DNA from: RYN-230 sp963782185
GTDB taxonomy: Bacteria > Actinomycetota > Actinomycetes > Streptosporangiales > Streptosporangiaceae
Direction of reading: 5' to 3'
Assembly (NCBI GenBank): GCA_963782185.1
Contig: CAWAJB010000012.1
Location: 50,765-114,764 of the forward strand
Length of the DNA: 64,000 nucleotides
Position 1 is the stretch's first letter; every line of letters begins with the position of its first letter. The notes under the pieces are model-generated. The model was not told the origin of the DNA and did not search any database. It worked only from the letters and a program-made list of their open reading frames with translations. The position numbers were made by a program, and so were the translations under genes. This document shows, piece by piece, positions 16,323-27,013 of this stretch.

Positions 16323-19300
16323 GTGCGTCATGTCAGTTCCGCCGCAAGTACCGCGGGCCTGCTGGCTCGCCACACACGCCAGGTGAGAGGTGCAGAGGCT
16401 GTGCGGTCCCGCAGCAAGATGACCGGTAACGGGCTGGCTGGCGATCCAGGGTCAGTTGAACCGTCCGCCGAAGCCGGCCCAGCGTCCCGCGCGCCCGCGG
16501 ACCTTGAGGGCAGGGAAGACAGCGCCAAGGCCGGCGGGGCCGGCCAGCCCAGGCATCCGGGCGGCGGCTCACGCCGGGCGCTGAAGAACTGGCGGGTGCG
16601 TTCCCGCCTGGTCCTGCTGATCGCCATCCCGACGCTCACCGCCGTGATCCTGGGCGGTGCCGGGATCCTGTCCTACGCGCGCAGCGCCACCGCCGACGGG
16701 CGCGTGCAGCAGCTCGCCGCGCTCAGTGCGGACGTCACGGTGCTCGCCCAGCGTCTGGAGGACGAGCGGGACCAGACGGTCCGCTACATCGGTCTGGGCG
16801 TCTCGGGCCAGGGCGGGCGGGGGTCCTCGCCGACCCTGGCCGCCCCCGAGCTGACCGTGGTGAAGCAGCAGTACGCCCTGACGGACCAGAGCGCGGCGTC
16901 GGTGAGCCGCGATCTGAACGAGATCAACGCCTCGTTCCCGGCTCAGACCCAGCTGGAGGCGGCGACAGCCCGTAACGCGCTGCAGAACCTGAAGCTGCTG
17001 CGGAAAGCGGCGACCGGGACCAACCTGCCCGCCCTGGTCGTGGTGCAGAAGTACACCACCCTCATCCAGCAGCTGCTCGCGGTCATCGACGTGACCGGCC
17101 AGGGCGCCAGTGACGCGACGCTGGGCCAGGCCATCCGCGTGCTCGGCCTGGTGTCCAGGATGAAGGAGCAGGCCTCCCAGCAGCGCGCGATCCTCACCTA
17201 CGGGCTGCTGGCCCTCCAGCTCTCGCCCAACGAGCAGCTCGCGCTCAACTCGGCGCTCTCGGACCAGCAGAGCAACCTGGCCTCGTTCAACACCACCGCC
17301 AGCCTCGCCCAGCGCAACCTGTGGAACGACAGCGTGGCGCGGTCGTTCGTCTTTGAGGCCAACGCCCAGGAGAGCCAGGCGATCTCCATCCTGGCGCAGA
17401 CCGGCAGCCTGAAGACCGACACCACCACGGTGGACACGTGGTACGGCGCTATGTCCAACGAGATCGACTCGCAGATGGGGTCGGTCGAGCAGGCCCTGTC
17501 GGCGCAGATCAGCTCCCGCGCGGCGTCGCTGCACAGGTCGGCCCTGACCGCGGCCATCGTGGTCGGCGCGGCGGTCCTGCTCGTGCTCGCGCTCTCCCTG
17601 TTCCTGACCGTGCTCATCGGCCGCTCGATGGTCCGCCCGCTGCGGCGGCTGCGCGCGGGTGCCCTGGAGGTCGCCGGCGTGCGGCTGCCGGAGATGGTCC
17701 GGCGGATGAGCGAAGCCGACGGGGGTGGCTCCTTCGACGTCGCCCCCATCGATGTGGACTCCTCCGACGAGATCGGGGAAGTCGCCCGGGCGTTCGACCA
17801 GGTCCACCGGGAAGCGCTCCGGCTGGCCGCGAACGAGGCCGCGCTGCGCGGCAACGTCAACGCGATGTTCGTGAACCTGTCGCGCCGCAGCCAGTCCCTG
17901 GTCGAACGGCAGATCCGGCTGATCGACGATCTCGAGCAGGGTGAGCAGGACCCGGAGCGGCTGTCCAACCTGTTCCAGATGGACCACCTGGCCACCCGCA
18001 TGCGCCGCAACTCGGAAAACCTCCTGGTGCTCGCGGGCCACGACGTATCGCGGCGGTGGAACCAGCCGGTGGCCCTGGTGGACGTGCTCCGGGCGGCGGT
18101 CTCCGAGATCGAGCAGTACGAGCGGGTCTCGATGAACGTGCAGCCCGGCATCTCGGTCCGCGGCCAGGCCGTCAACGACGTGGTGCACCTGGTCGCGGAG
18201 TTGGTGGAGAACGCCACCTCGTTCTCGTCCGCGGAGACGCCGGTGACCGTGTCCGGGCACCTGCTGAACAGCGGGGGAGTCCTGCTCGACATCAGCGATC
18301 AGGGCGTCGGCATGGGCGCCGAGGAGATGGCCCACGCCAACTGGCGGCTGGACAACCCGCCCGTGGTGGACGTGGCCGTGTCCCGCCGCATGGGCCTGTT
18401 CGTGGTCGCCCGGCTGGCCGCACGGCACGGCATCCGGGTACGCCTGCGCCCGGCGACGACCGGCGGCCTGACCGCCCTGGTCTGGCTGCCCGATGAGACC
18501 GTGACCCACGAGGGCAACGGGTCCCCGTCCGGGCTGCGCCGTTTCGAGCGGAACGGCTCGGGCCACCCCGACGCCCTCGAGAGCCTGTCCGGCAACGGCG
18601 GGGCCGGGGAACGGGGCCCGCGCCGCGGGCGCAGCGCCGCCGAGGAGGCGGTGAACGCGGCCCGCGCGCCGCGCTTCACCCCGCTGCATGCCGAGAACGG
18701 GGATTCAGCGGCCACGGCGGGTTTCCCGGCCCTCCCCCCGTCCTGGGACGACCCGGCCGCCGCGGCGCCCGCGCCCGCCTGGGATGACACGCCAGCCGGT
18801 CCCGACTCCCCGTCCTGGGAGACTCCGCCGGGCAAGTCCCCGGTCGCGTCCTGGGATGACCCGTCGCTGGGCACGCCGGCCACGCCCGCGCCGCCCCCCG
18901 CGGCGAGCACCGGGCCGCTGCCCTCGGTGCCCAGCAACGGCACGACATCGTTCGGCACTCCGCTCAGCGGCGACGGCGCCAGCCAGCCGCCGCGGCTGCC
19001 CACCCGGCCGGTGCGCAGTCTCGGCAGCGGTGATCCCGGCCCGGCCCGGCGGGAGGTCGTGGTGCCTCCGGCCGGACCGGCTGGCCAGGGCAACCGGCTG
19101 CCTATCTTTGAGTCGGTCGAGTCGGACTGGTTCCGCCGCGGCCGGCACAGCGCCGACCGGCCGAACTCGGGTGCGGCCGCTGCCGCGCCGGACAGCAGCA
19201 GCAGCAACACGGGCGGCTGGGCCGCCTCCGCCGCGGACGAGGGCTGGCGGGCCGCCGAGGCGGTCAGCAAGCCGGCGTCGGGCGGGGTGACCCTGTCCGG

Positions 19301-19496
19301 CCTGCCGAAGCGCGTTCCCAAGGCCAACCTGGTGCCCGGGACCGTGGGCGCGAGCGAGGAGGCCACGCCGCCTCCGGTTCGTTCGGCTGCGGTGACCAGG
19401 CAGCGCTTCGCAAGCTTCCAGCGAGGCGTACGCGAAGCACGGGCCGCCGTTAACAGCGAAGATGATGCTGGCGGTGAGGGAGACGATGTGACATGA
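16323..19496 (+). CDS. cvnA: NIT-domain sensor histidine kinase-like protein (conservon CvnA)
   Basis: A 1057-residue membrane sensor heading a conservon. Order: polar N-terminus; TM1 (~96-118); an extracellular nitrate/nitrite-sensing-type helical domain (~125-405); TM2 (~408-435); HAMP; a dimerisation helix containing SRRSQSLVERQ (~519); an HATPase domain with ELVENATSF (~626) and DISDQGVGMG (~655); then a Pro/Ser/Ala-rich tail of ~330 residues. The usual phospho-accepting His is not obvious in SRRSQSLVERQ, as in other conservon kinases. The GTG at 16323 is one possible start; the GTG at 16401 has a better-placed purine tract. CvnA is thought to signal through the roadblock and GTPase partners encoded next. 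Confidence 0.88.
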   Translation: MRHVSSAASTAGLLARHTRQVRGAEAVRSRSKMTGNGLAGDPGSVEPSAEAGPASRAPADLEGREDSAKAGGAGQPRHPGGGSRRALKNWRVRSRLVLLIAIPTLTAVILGGAGILSYARSATADGRVQQLAALSADVTVLAQRLEDERDQTVRYIGLGVSGQGGRGSSPTLAAPELTVVKQQYALTDQSAASVSRDLNEINASFPAQTQLEAATARNALQNLKLLRKAATGTNLPALVVVQKYTTLIQQLLAVIDVTGQGASDATLGQAIRVLGLVSRMKEQASQQRAILTYGLLALQLSPNEQLALNSALSDQQSNLASFNTTASLAQRNLWNDSVARSFVFEANAQESQAISILAQTGSLKTDTTTVDTWYGAMSNEIDSQMGSVEQALSAQISSRAASLHRSALTAAIVVGAAVLLVLALSLFLTVLIGRSMVRPLRRLRAGALEVAGVRLPEMVRRMSEADGGGSFDVAPIDVDSSDEIGEVARAFDQVHREALRLAANEAALRGNVNAMFVNLSRRSQSLVERQIRLIDDLEQGEQDPERLSNLFQMDHLATRMRRNSENLLVLAGHDVSRRWNQPVALVDVLRAAVSEIEQYERVSMNVQPGISVRGQAVNDVVHLVAELVENATSFSSAETPVTVSGHLLNSGGVLLDISDQGVGMGAEEMAHANWRLDNPPVVDVAVSRRMGLFVVARLAARHGIRVRLRPATTGGLTALVWLPDETVTHEGNGSPSGLRRFERNGSGHPDALESLSGNGGAGERGPRRGRSAAEEAVNAARAPRFTPLHAENGDSAATAGFPALPPSWDDPAAAAPAPAWDDTPAGPDSPSWETPPGKSPVASWDDPSLGTPATPAPPPAASTGPLPSVPSNGTTSFGTPLSGDGASQPPRLPTRPVRSLGSGDPGPARREVVVPPAGPAGQGNRLPIFESVESDWFRRGRHSADRPNSGAAAAAPDSSSSNTGGWAASAADEGWRAAEAVSKPASGGVTLSGLPKRVPKANLVPGTVGASEEATPPPVRSAAVTRQRFASFQRGVREARAAVNSEDDAGGEGDDVT

Positions 19497-19560
19497 GGGA
19501 TCGAGCGGGATTGCCTGACGTGCTGGTGCTTATGGTGAGGTCGCCGAGAGAGGAGGGTTC

Positions 19561-19983
19561 GTGAGTCCGCTAACCCGTCCGGTCCAGGACCTGAACTGGC
19601 TGATCACGAACTTCGTGGAGAGGGTCCCGTCCGTCGCGCATGCCATCGTGGTCTCGTCAGACGGGCTGCCCCTGGCGTACTCGAACGGCTTCCCGGCCGA
19701 CCGGGTCGACCAGCTGGCGGCCGTGACGTCGGGCCTGACCAGCTTGACGCAGGGCGCTTCCCGGGTCTTCGAAGGTGGCCCGGTAACTCAGACGGTCGTG
19801 GAGATGCAGCGAGGCCTGCTGCTGGTGATGGCGATCAGCGATGGATCGAGCCTGGCCGTGCTCGCGTCCGCTGATTGCGACATGGGCCTGGTGGCCTACG
19901 AGATGGCGCTCCTCGTTGAGCGGGTGGGACGGGCTCTCACGCCAGACATGCGTGGGGCTCTGCGGTCGGAGGATGGCAGATAG
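19561..19983 (+). CDS. cvnB: Roadblock/LC7 domain protein (conservon CvnB)
   Basis: A 140-residue roadblock/LC7 protein, the second conservon member. The fold shows as LNWLITNFVERVPSVAHAIVVSSDGLPLAYSNGF (split across the first two strands) and the helix around QLAAVTSGLTSLTQGA. In other systems roadblock proteins dimerise and act as platforms or GTPase regulators for the partner encoded two genes downstream. GTG start with AGGAGGG 4 bp upstream. It follows cvnA by 64 bp. Confidence 0.93.
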   Translation: MSPLTRPVQDLNWLITNFVERVPSVAHAIVVSSDGLPLAYSNGFPADRVDQLAAVTSGLTSLTQGASRVFEGGPVTQTVVEMQRGLLLVMAISDGSSLAVLASADCDMGLVAYEMALLVERVGRALTPDMRGALRSEDGR

Positions 19984-19998
19984 TGACAGGAGAGACCG

Positions 19999-20430
19999 TT
20001 GTCCGGCCCAGGCCTGGATGACTGGCCGCCGACAGGTGGCCAACGCGGCACCGGGTCCGGCGGAGGAATGCGTTCACGTGGGGCTGAACCCGCTGGGAGC
20101 GGGCTGGTCCGGCCATATGCGGTGACCGGGGGCAGGACTAAGCCCCGGTACCAGCTCCAGATCGAGGCGATGGTGGCGGCGTCTCACTACGAGGCGCGCG
20201 ATCTTTCGAGCCTCAGCCCGGAATGCCAGGCCATTCTCGGGTTCTGCCGTGATTGGCGCTCAGTGGCGGAGATATCCGCCGTGCTCAGGATGCCCCTGGG
20301 CGTGGCCCGTGTCCTGGTCGCTGACATGGCGGTGGAAGGGCTGGTCAGAGTTCACCAGCTGGACCATGCACATGGCCGCCCAGATCTCAACCTGCTCGAA
20401 AGGGTTCTCAGTGGACTTCGCAAGCTCTAG
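19999..20430 (+). CDS. cvnC: DUF742 protein (conservon CvnC)
   Basis: A 143-residue DUF742 protein. A Gly-rich, variable N-terminus leads to the conserved LVRPYAVTGGRTKPRY, and a winged-helix-like part (CRDWRSVAEISAVLRMPLGV, then MAVEGLVRVH) suggests possible DNA or protein binding. A TTG start at 19999 is favoured because AGGAGAG lies 6 bp upstream. It sits 15 bp after cvnB and overlaps the start of the GTPase gene by 20 bp, so all four genes are tightly coupled. Confidence 0.92.
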   Translation: MSGPGLDDWPPTGGQRGTGSGGGMRSRGAEPAGSGLVRPYAVTGGRTKPRYQLQIEAMVAASHYEARDLSSLSPECQAILGFCRDWRSVAEISAVLRMPLGVARVLVADMAVEGLVRVHQLDHAHGRPDLNLLERVLSGLRKL

Positions 20431-21013
20431 TCCCGTGCGGGGCACGGCTGGGGATACCGCCGCCATGACGTCGGTCAAGATCGTCGTGGCGGGTGGATTC
20501 GGCGTCGGCAAGACCACCTTCGTCGGATCGGTCTCAGAGATCACCCCGCTGACCACGGAAGCGGTCATGACATCGGCCAGTGCCGGGGTTGACGACCTCT
20601 CGGCGACCCCGGACAAGACCACGACCACGGTGGCGATGGATTTCGGCCGGGTGACGCTGGATGCCGGGCTGATCCTGTACCTGTTCGGCACGCCCGGCCA
20701 GCACCGGTTCTGGTTCATGTGGGACGACCTGATCCAGGGCGCGATCGGCGCCGTGGTCCTGGTCGACACCCGCCGCCTGGCCGACTCCTTTCCCGCCGTG
20801 GACTACTTCGAGACGGCAGGCCTGCCGTTCATCGTGGCCATCAACGGGTTCCACGGCGAGTTCCCGCACGGCGTCCAGGACGTCGCGGAGGCCTTGTCGG
20901 TCAGCCCGAACGTCCCGGTCGTCCAGTGTGACGCCCGGGGCAGGAAATCCACCAAGGCGACGCTCATCGCCCTGGTGGAGCACGCCATGGCCATGCAGCT
21001 CAGCCCCAGGTAA
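20411..21013 (+). CDS. cvnD: Conservon small GTPase (CvnD)
   Basis: A 200-residue Ras-like GTPase of the conservon. I chose the GTG at 20411 because it gives the family N-terminus (V/M)DFASS, with AAAGGG 6 bp upstream. G1 is GGFGVGKTTF, G3 is the atypical FGTPGQHRFW, and the guanine-specificity loop is degenerate (AINGF) as in other CvnD proteins. Its nucleotide state is presumably controlled by CvnB and signalled from CvnA at the membrane. Confidence 0.92.
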   Translation: MDFASSSPVRGTAGDTAAMTSVKIVVAGGFGVGKTTFVGSVSEITPLTTEAVMTSASAGVDDLSATPDKTTTTVAMDFGRVTLDAGLILYLFGTPGQHRFWFMWDDLIQGAIGAVVLVDTRRLADSFPAVDYFETAGLPFIVAINGFHGEFPHGVQDVAEALSVSPNVPVVQCDARGRKSTKATLIALVEHAMAMQLSPR

Positions 21014-21116
21014 GGCGGGCCGTCTCAGCGCGGCCCTCCGCGCGGGTCTCCCCGCGGGGCCAGGAAGACGCTGACGTCCCCCGGGCCCGTGGCTGCGGTA
21101 AGGTTCTGACGGTGCC

Positions 21117-21190
21117 GGGGCGGTAGCTCAGCCGGTCAGAGCAGCGGACTCATAATCCGTCGGTCGTGGGTTCGAGCCCCACCCGCCCCA
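21117..21190 (+). tRNA. tRNA with CAU anticodon (Met or Ile2)
   Basis: A 74-nt cloverleaf. The acceptor stem GGGGCGG pairs with CCGCCCC (21183-21189) and the discriminator is A21190. The anticodon arm GCGGA/TCCGT encloses loop CTCATAA with CAT at 21151-21153, and the T arm contains GGTTCGAG-type sequence. CCA is not encoded. Both elongator tRNA-Met and lysidine-modified tRNA-Ile2 have this loop, and I cannot separate them by eye. The 3' end is duplicated 1.4 kb downstream. Confidence 0.93.
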
Positions 21191-21359
21191 CTCTCTTTCA
21201 GTCCCGATAATGCCCCTATGACCTGCGGAAATGCTTGGCGCACCCGAGCTTCGATTCTGTGCGGTTGTGCGGTTGTATGCGGCCCGAGGCCATCGTCTGC
21301 GGCTCTCTGTGCCCAATACGTGCCCAGGTCCAAGATCGCCAGCGCGGGCCGCGCCAGGT

Positions 21360-22184
21360 TCATGGCAGCGGGACAGCGTGGACAGCCGGGTCGGCCCCAG
21401 CCAGCTCCGCCAGCCCGTGCCTGGCCGGTGCCGTCAGGGAGAAGGCCGCCAGCAACCACGAGACCCCGAAAGCCCAGACGGAAGCGACCTCCCCGATGTA
21501 GAGCCGGGTCAATTCCCAGACGCCTGTGCCCACGAATGCCCATATTCCGGCTATCACGATGACAAGCGCGCACCCGCCGTAGATCCCGAACCGGGCCCGG
21601 CTCTTGAACACACCCACATTCTGGTCCTTGAGCCGTTCGCTCTTCGGGCGCACCTCGCTGACCGCGAAGAGGGCGCTCATGACGGCCAGGAAGACGATGA
21701 ACACAATGGCGCACACCGCGTGTATCACTGCCGTCCGATGCTCACCAAGTCCTTGCTCGACAAAGGAGCAGCTGGGCGGCTGGGGAAGGCTGCCGCAGGC
21801 GGGCGCGCCAGGCTTCAGGCCTGACCGCGCAGTGGGGAAGAAGACGACCCCGAGCACCGCGAGGCCCGCGACCAGGCTCGCCCAGAAATCCAGGCTCTTC
21901 CACTCGCCGGCCATGTACGTCGCGAGGAGCGCGCCGATGACGCACAACCCGCCCACGAAGATGTCCTGCATCGACGTGTGATAGTACGCGCTGAGCGACC
22001 CCCGGACATGGACGCCCCCTTTCAGGACGTACGCCTCCATGAAGATGAAGACGAGCGGCAGCGCTATGCCCAGGAACCCGACCACCAGGCGGATGCCCCG
22101 GTACGAGCGGGTGTACGCCTGGTCCCTGCTGCCGAGATATCTGCTGTGCGTGTTATTGAGGGCTCTTTCACCCAGGGTCGCCAT
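21360..22184 (-). CDS. DUF998-like polytopic membrane protein
   Basis: A 274-residue integral membrane protein with about six hydrophobic helices. It has a conserved-looking extracytoplasmic motif, RGSLSAYYHTSMQDIFVGGL, that recurs in bacterial membrane proteins related to DUF998. Function is unknown. It lies inside the putative tRNA-bounded remnant on the minus strand. Its Gly- and aromatic-rich helices and complete length argue that it is intact. Confidence 0.72.
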   Translation of the reverse strand: MATLGERALNNTHSRYLGSRDQAYTRSYRGIRLVVGFLGIALPLVFIFMEAYVLKGGVHVRGSLSAYYHTSMQDIFVGGLCVIGALLATYMAGEWKSLDFWASLVAGLAVLGVVFFPTARSGLKPGAPACGSLPQPPSCSFVEQGLGEHRTAVIHAVCAIVFIVFLAVMSALFAVSEVRPKSERLKDQNVGVFKSRARFGIYGGCALVIVIAGIWAFVGTGVWELTRLYIGEVASVWAFGVSWLLAAFSLTAPARHGLAELAGADPAVHAVPLP

Positions 22185-22935
22185 GGCTGTTCTCCTTCCA
22201 GGCCGTTAATAACGGCCTCGCTGCACGCCAAATCTGGCGCTTATCTCTTGGGGTCGATCATGGGTTTCCCCTGAAGCCCGGGTACTGGTCCTGGGCCTGG
22301 GCTGGAGCCGGCATTCAACACCATCCGTGGCAGTCAGCGGGCGAAGTCTCAAAACGACAGAGCCCGCCTGGCCCCCCTTGATACATCACCGCCGGGCGCC
22401 GACGCTGGCCCTGGGCGATCAGGCCATTGCGGACCAGCACCCGGTACAACAGCGCGCCGGGATCGGCTGGCGGGCTGGCGATATCAGTCCTGGCGTAGCG
22501 CTTCGCTGATCCGGCGCTTGGCGAGCTCGTCCTGGCCGACGACGCACTTCGTCGTGGGTCGAGCCCGCCCGCCCCACTCATCGAATGTGTTACCTCGGCT
22601 GACCGCTGACATCTGTGCGTGGTGCCGATGGGCGGTCGCCTGGCGGCACTCACGGGTACTCATGGATAGCCCCGCAGCCCGCAGGCTGATAGGGCGAGTT
22701 CGGTCCTCGTCACCCGCTCGTCCCTGGGACTTCGCCATCCTCGAAGAGCCCGGAGGGCCCTTCCGGCGTAGGTGCTTTGGGTCGCCTGCTGAGATCCCGG
22801 AGGGCAGGCAGCTCAGCCGTCTGCCGTCAAGCATGCGCGCGTTCCCAGTGACGGAGCGGGTGTGACCACGTACCGGCAGCGGCGCTCGCGACCAGGGAGA
22901 AGGATCACAGTGCGCCGTCTGGGTACCATGCACAG
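22185..22935. other. 751-bp region with mobile-element debris
   Basis: There is no intact gene. It holds a transposase-like fragment (22372-22530, minus strand), the imperfect tRNA 3'-end copy (22551-22579) and a T-arm-like word near 22695-22715. The rest is unassignable. The upstream region of the AraC-type gene starts near 22870. Confidence 0.5.
22372..22530 (-). mobile_element. Fragment resembling an IS481-type transposase
   Basis: Two adjoining minus-strand frames read ELAKRRISEALRQD and then DPGALLYRVLVRNGLIAQGQ, followed by RRRPAVMYQGG. This matches the helix-turn-helix to DDE-domain linker of IS481-like transposases (typically YRVLVRNGLI plus a basic run). Only ~50 codons are recognisable, with a frame break and no terminal inverted repeats. 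Confidence 0.4.
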
Positions 22936-23385
22936 GTGACCAGCAGCTCCGCCTCCGAGCACTACCTGCGCGATCTCGCGCGGCTGCGCCGCGTCCGTGA
23001 CCGGATCGACCGGGAGTACGCGCAGCCGCTGGATGTCGAGGCGCTCGCCCGTGGCGCGCACATGTCGGCTGGGCACCTCAGCCGCGAGTTCCGGCTCGCT
23101 TACGGTGAGTCGCCGTACTCCTACCTGATGACGCGGCGGGTCGAGCGGGCGATGGCGCTGCTGCGCCGGGGTGACCTCAGCGTCACCGAGGTCTGTTTCG
23201 CGGTCGGCTGCTCGTCGCTGGGCACCTTCAGCACCCGCTTCACCGAGCTGGTCGGGGTGCCGCCCAGCATCTACCGGCGCGACGCGGCGCGGGCGACGGC
23301 AGGGATGCCGCCGTGCGTGGCGAAACAGGTGACCAGACCGGTCAGGAATCGAGAAGCGCAGGTCACCGGGCCGCAACTAGCCTGA
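22936..23385 (+). CDS. AraC family transcriptional regulator
   Basis: A 149-residue protein that is essentially a bare AraC/XylS DNA-binding domain. HTH1 is at ~36-60 (LDVEALARGAHMSAGHLSRE) and HTH2 at ~85-115 (SVTEVCFAVGCSSLGTFSTR), ending FTELVGVPPSIYRR. There is no N-terminal sensing domain, so it probably acts constitutively or with a partner. A GTG start is used. In related genomes this type of regulator sits beside VOC proteins and a UvrA paralogue, and the same order is seen here. Confidence 0.9.
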   Translation: MTSSSASEHYLRDLARLRRVRDRIDREYAQPLDVEALARGAHMSAGHLSREFRLAYGESPYSYLMTRRVERAMALLRRGDLSVTEVCFAVGCSSLGTFSTRFTELVGVPPSIYRRDAARATAGMPPCVAKQVTRPVRNREAQVTGPQLA

Positions 23386-23390
23386 CCGTC

Positions 23391-23506
23391 ATGGACATCA
23401 CCAGTCACGGGACCCTCCTCCCGGACGACGGCCCGGTCGCGTTCGTGGCGTCGCGCCGCGGCGCCCCCGGCTTCCGGTCGATGTCCGGGCTTCCCGTTCG
23501 CCGCTA
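23391..23506 (+). pseudogene. Remnant of a VOC/glyoxalase-family gene
   Basis: An ORF starting at 23391 reads MDITSHGTLLPDDGPVAF. This resembles the start of VOC proteins (MDIT-H--FLPHDDP-A-LAFYRD) commonly placed between this AraC type and UvrA-like genes. It is lost after ~18 residues and ends at 38 codons instead of ~145, so the body of the gene is missing. Confidence 0.4.
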
Positions 23507-23551
23507 GGCGATCCGACCGGGTCAATGTGACCCACGACTTCAGGAGTGACG

Positions 23552-23908
23552 ATGACCGGCTCTTCCACCCAGGGAATCAAGACCGTGCTGCATCCCGTGT
23601 CCGACCTGGCCAAGGCCAAGGCGGTGTACACCGCCCTGCTCGGCGTGCCGCCGCTGGCCGACGAGTCCTACTACGTCGGCTTCGAGGCCGCGGGCCAGCA
23701 CATCGGGCTGGTGCCGGCCGGCGGGCAGCAGGGCATGACCTCACCGGTGGCCTACTGGCACGTGCCGGACATCGAGGCGAAGCTGGCCGAGGTGACCGCC
23801 GCGGGTGCCACCGTGCAGGAGCCCCCGCACGACGTCGGTGGCGGCCGCCTGGTGGCCAGCGTCACCGACCCCGATGGCAACGTCCTCGGGCTGCTTCAGG
23901 ACCGATGA
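23552..23908 (+). CDS. VOC (glyoxalase/bleomycin-resistance fold) protein
   Basis: A 118-residue single VOC protein with paired beta-alpha-beta-beta-beta modules: IKTVLHPVSDLAKAKAVYTA at the start and VTDPDGNVLGLLQDR at the end. Glu and His positions suited to metal binding are present (HIGLVP, DPDGNVLGL). The ATG at 23552 is chosen because AGGAG lies 6 bp upstream. Its stop overlaps the next ATG (ATGA). Its place before a drug-resistance-type UvrA paralogue suggests small-molecule binding or detoxification, which is an inference. Confidence 0.88.
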   Translation: MTGSSTQGIKTVLHPVSDLAKAKAVYTALLGVPPLADESYYVGFEAAGQHIGLVPAGGQQGMTSPVAYWHVPDIEAKLAEVTAAGATVQEPPHDVGGGRLVASVTDPDGNVLGLLQDR

Positions 23909-24280
23909 GCGCCGCCCCCCGCTCCCCCGCTCAGCGCCGCCGCGACACCGAGCACCGGCTCACCCACGACATCGATATGTGGGTGGCCAGCGCCTCGGCG
24001 GACGGTGCGCCGTACCTGGTGCCGCTGTCCTTCGACTGGGACGGCGAGGCGCTGCTCGTGGCCACCCCGGCGGACAGCCCGACCGGCAGGAACCTGGCCG
24101 CTACCCGGGCCGCCCGGGTGGGGCTGGGCCATACCCGCGACGTGTCCATGATCGAGGGCGAGGTCGAGGTCCTCGAGATCGACGCGCTGCCGCAGGAGCG
24201 GGGGGAGCGGTTCGTCGCGCGTACCGGCTGGCGTGAGGCCCGCCTGACAGCCTGGGGCCCGCCTGACAGATGGAGACACG
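23905..24280 (+). pseudogene. PPOX-fold flavin/F420-binding protein, 3' end disrupted
   Basis: From the ATG at 23905, coupled to the VOC gene, the frame encodes ~115 residues of a pyridoxamine-phosphate-oxidase-like split-barrel protein (HDIDMWVASASADGAPYLVP, LAATRAARVGLGHTRDV, RFVARTGW). The normal ~35-residue C-terminal strand and helix are absent: after ARTGW the frame becomes unrelated and stays open far into the UvrA-like gene (to 24831). A 14-bp direct repeat (24237-24250 and 24256-24269) lies at the break. Either the gene lost its 3' end or there is an indel near 24235. Confidence 0.55.
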
Positions 24281-26671
<2,391 letters not shown>

Positions 26672-26676
26672 CTTAT

Positions 26677-26699
26677 GCGAGGCTAATCTTCAGCCTCGC
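26677..26699. terminator. Bidirectional hairpin between convergent genes
   Basis: GCGAGGCT (26677-26684) and AGCCTCGC (26692-26699) make a perfect 8-bp stem with a 7-base loop. It lies between the UvrA-like stop (26671) and the convergent GlsB-like stop (26690-26692), which it overlaps. Confidence 0.7.
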
Positions 26700-27013
26700 G
26701 GCGCCGCCTGCACTGGCTGGCCCCGCTTTGCGAGCCGCTTGATCACGAACGACGCGACGGCAACAACGATCATGGCGCCGATCACCGCGCCCACGATGCC
26801 ACCCCAGTCGAATTTGTTCGTGTCGCCGATGCCGAACAGGCCGTGGAAGATCCAGAAGCCGACTAGTGCTCCGATCAGGCCCAGTCCCATGGAGGTCAGC
26901 CACGATCTCCAGCCGTGCATGTGCCGGAACGCATCGTTTGGTATGAGAGCACGAGCGATCGCCCCGGCTACAAAGCCCAGCGCCAAAGCGGCGATAAAGC
27001 TGCCAACATTCAT
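26690..27013 (-). CDS. GlsB/YeaQ/YmgE family stress membrane protein
   Basis: About 107 residues from the ATG at 27013 with GGGAGAA upstream. Three predicted membrane helices carry the family pattern: FIAALALGFVAGAIARALIP, then the loop WLTSMGLGLIGALVGFWIF, then GGIVGAVIGAMIVVAV. Members (the so-called transglycosylase-associated family) are small stress-induced inner-membrane proteins of unknown mechanism. Here a non-standard loop inserts FGIGDTNKFDWG. A C(CATCCC)-type triplet repeat lies just upstream. Confidence 0.87.
   Translation of the reverse strand: MNVGSFIAALALGFVAGAIARALIPNDAFRHMHGWRSWLTSMGLGLIGALVGFWIFHGLFGIGDTNKFDWGGIVGAVIGAMIVVAVASFVIKRLAKRGQPVQAAPRG

Larger units (their letters stand above)
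21163..22579. mobile_element. Vestigial island bounded by tRNA 3'-end duplication
   Basis: The tRNA 3' segment and flank (21163-21193, GTCGTGGGTT...CCACTC) recur imperfectly at 22551-22579, with a lost T and a small change in the T-arm stem. That is the att-site pattern left by a tRNA-targeted integrase. The 1.36 kb between them holds one membrane-protein gene and a transposase-like scrap, with no integrase, so the element would be a remnant. Confidence 0.55.

Noticed and set aside
16569..18689. 706-codon minus-strand frame opposite the conservon kinase
   Set aside because: A codon-bias shadow with low-complexity translation; the plus-strand kinase has clear domains.
21128..21316. Minus-strand small ORF containing GGWGSNPRPTDYESAALTG
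   Set aside because: This peptide is the familiar artefact of translating across a CAU-anticodon tRNA gene.
22680..22725. T-arm-like word (GTTCGGTCCTCG) suggesting a second tRNA fragment near the island end
   Set aside because: The T-loop lacks the conserved A and no acceptor or anticodon arm can be built around it.
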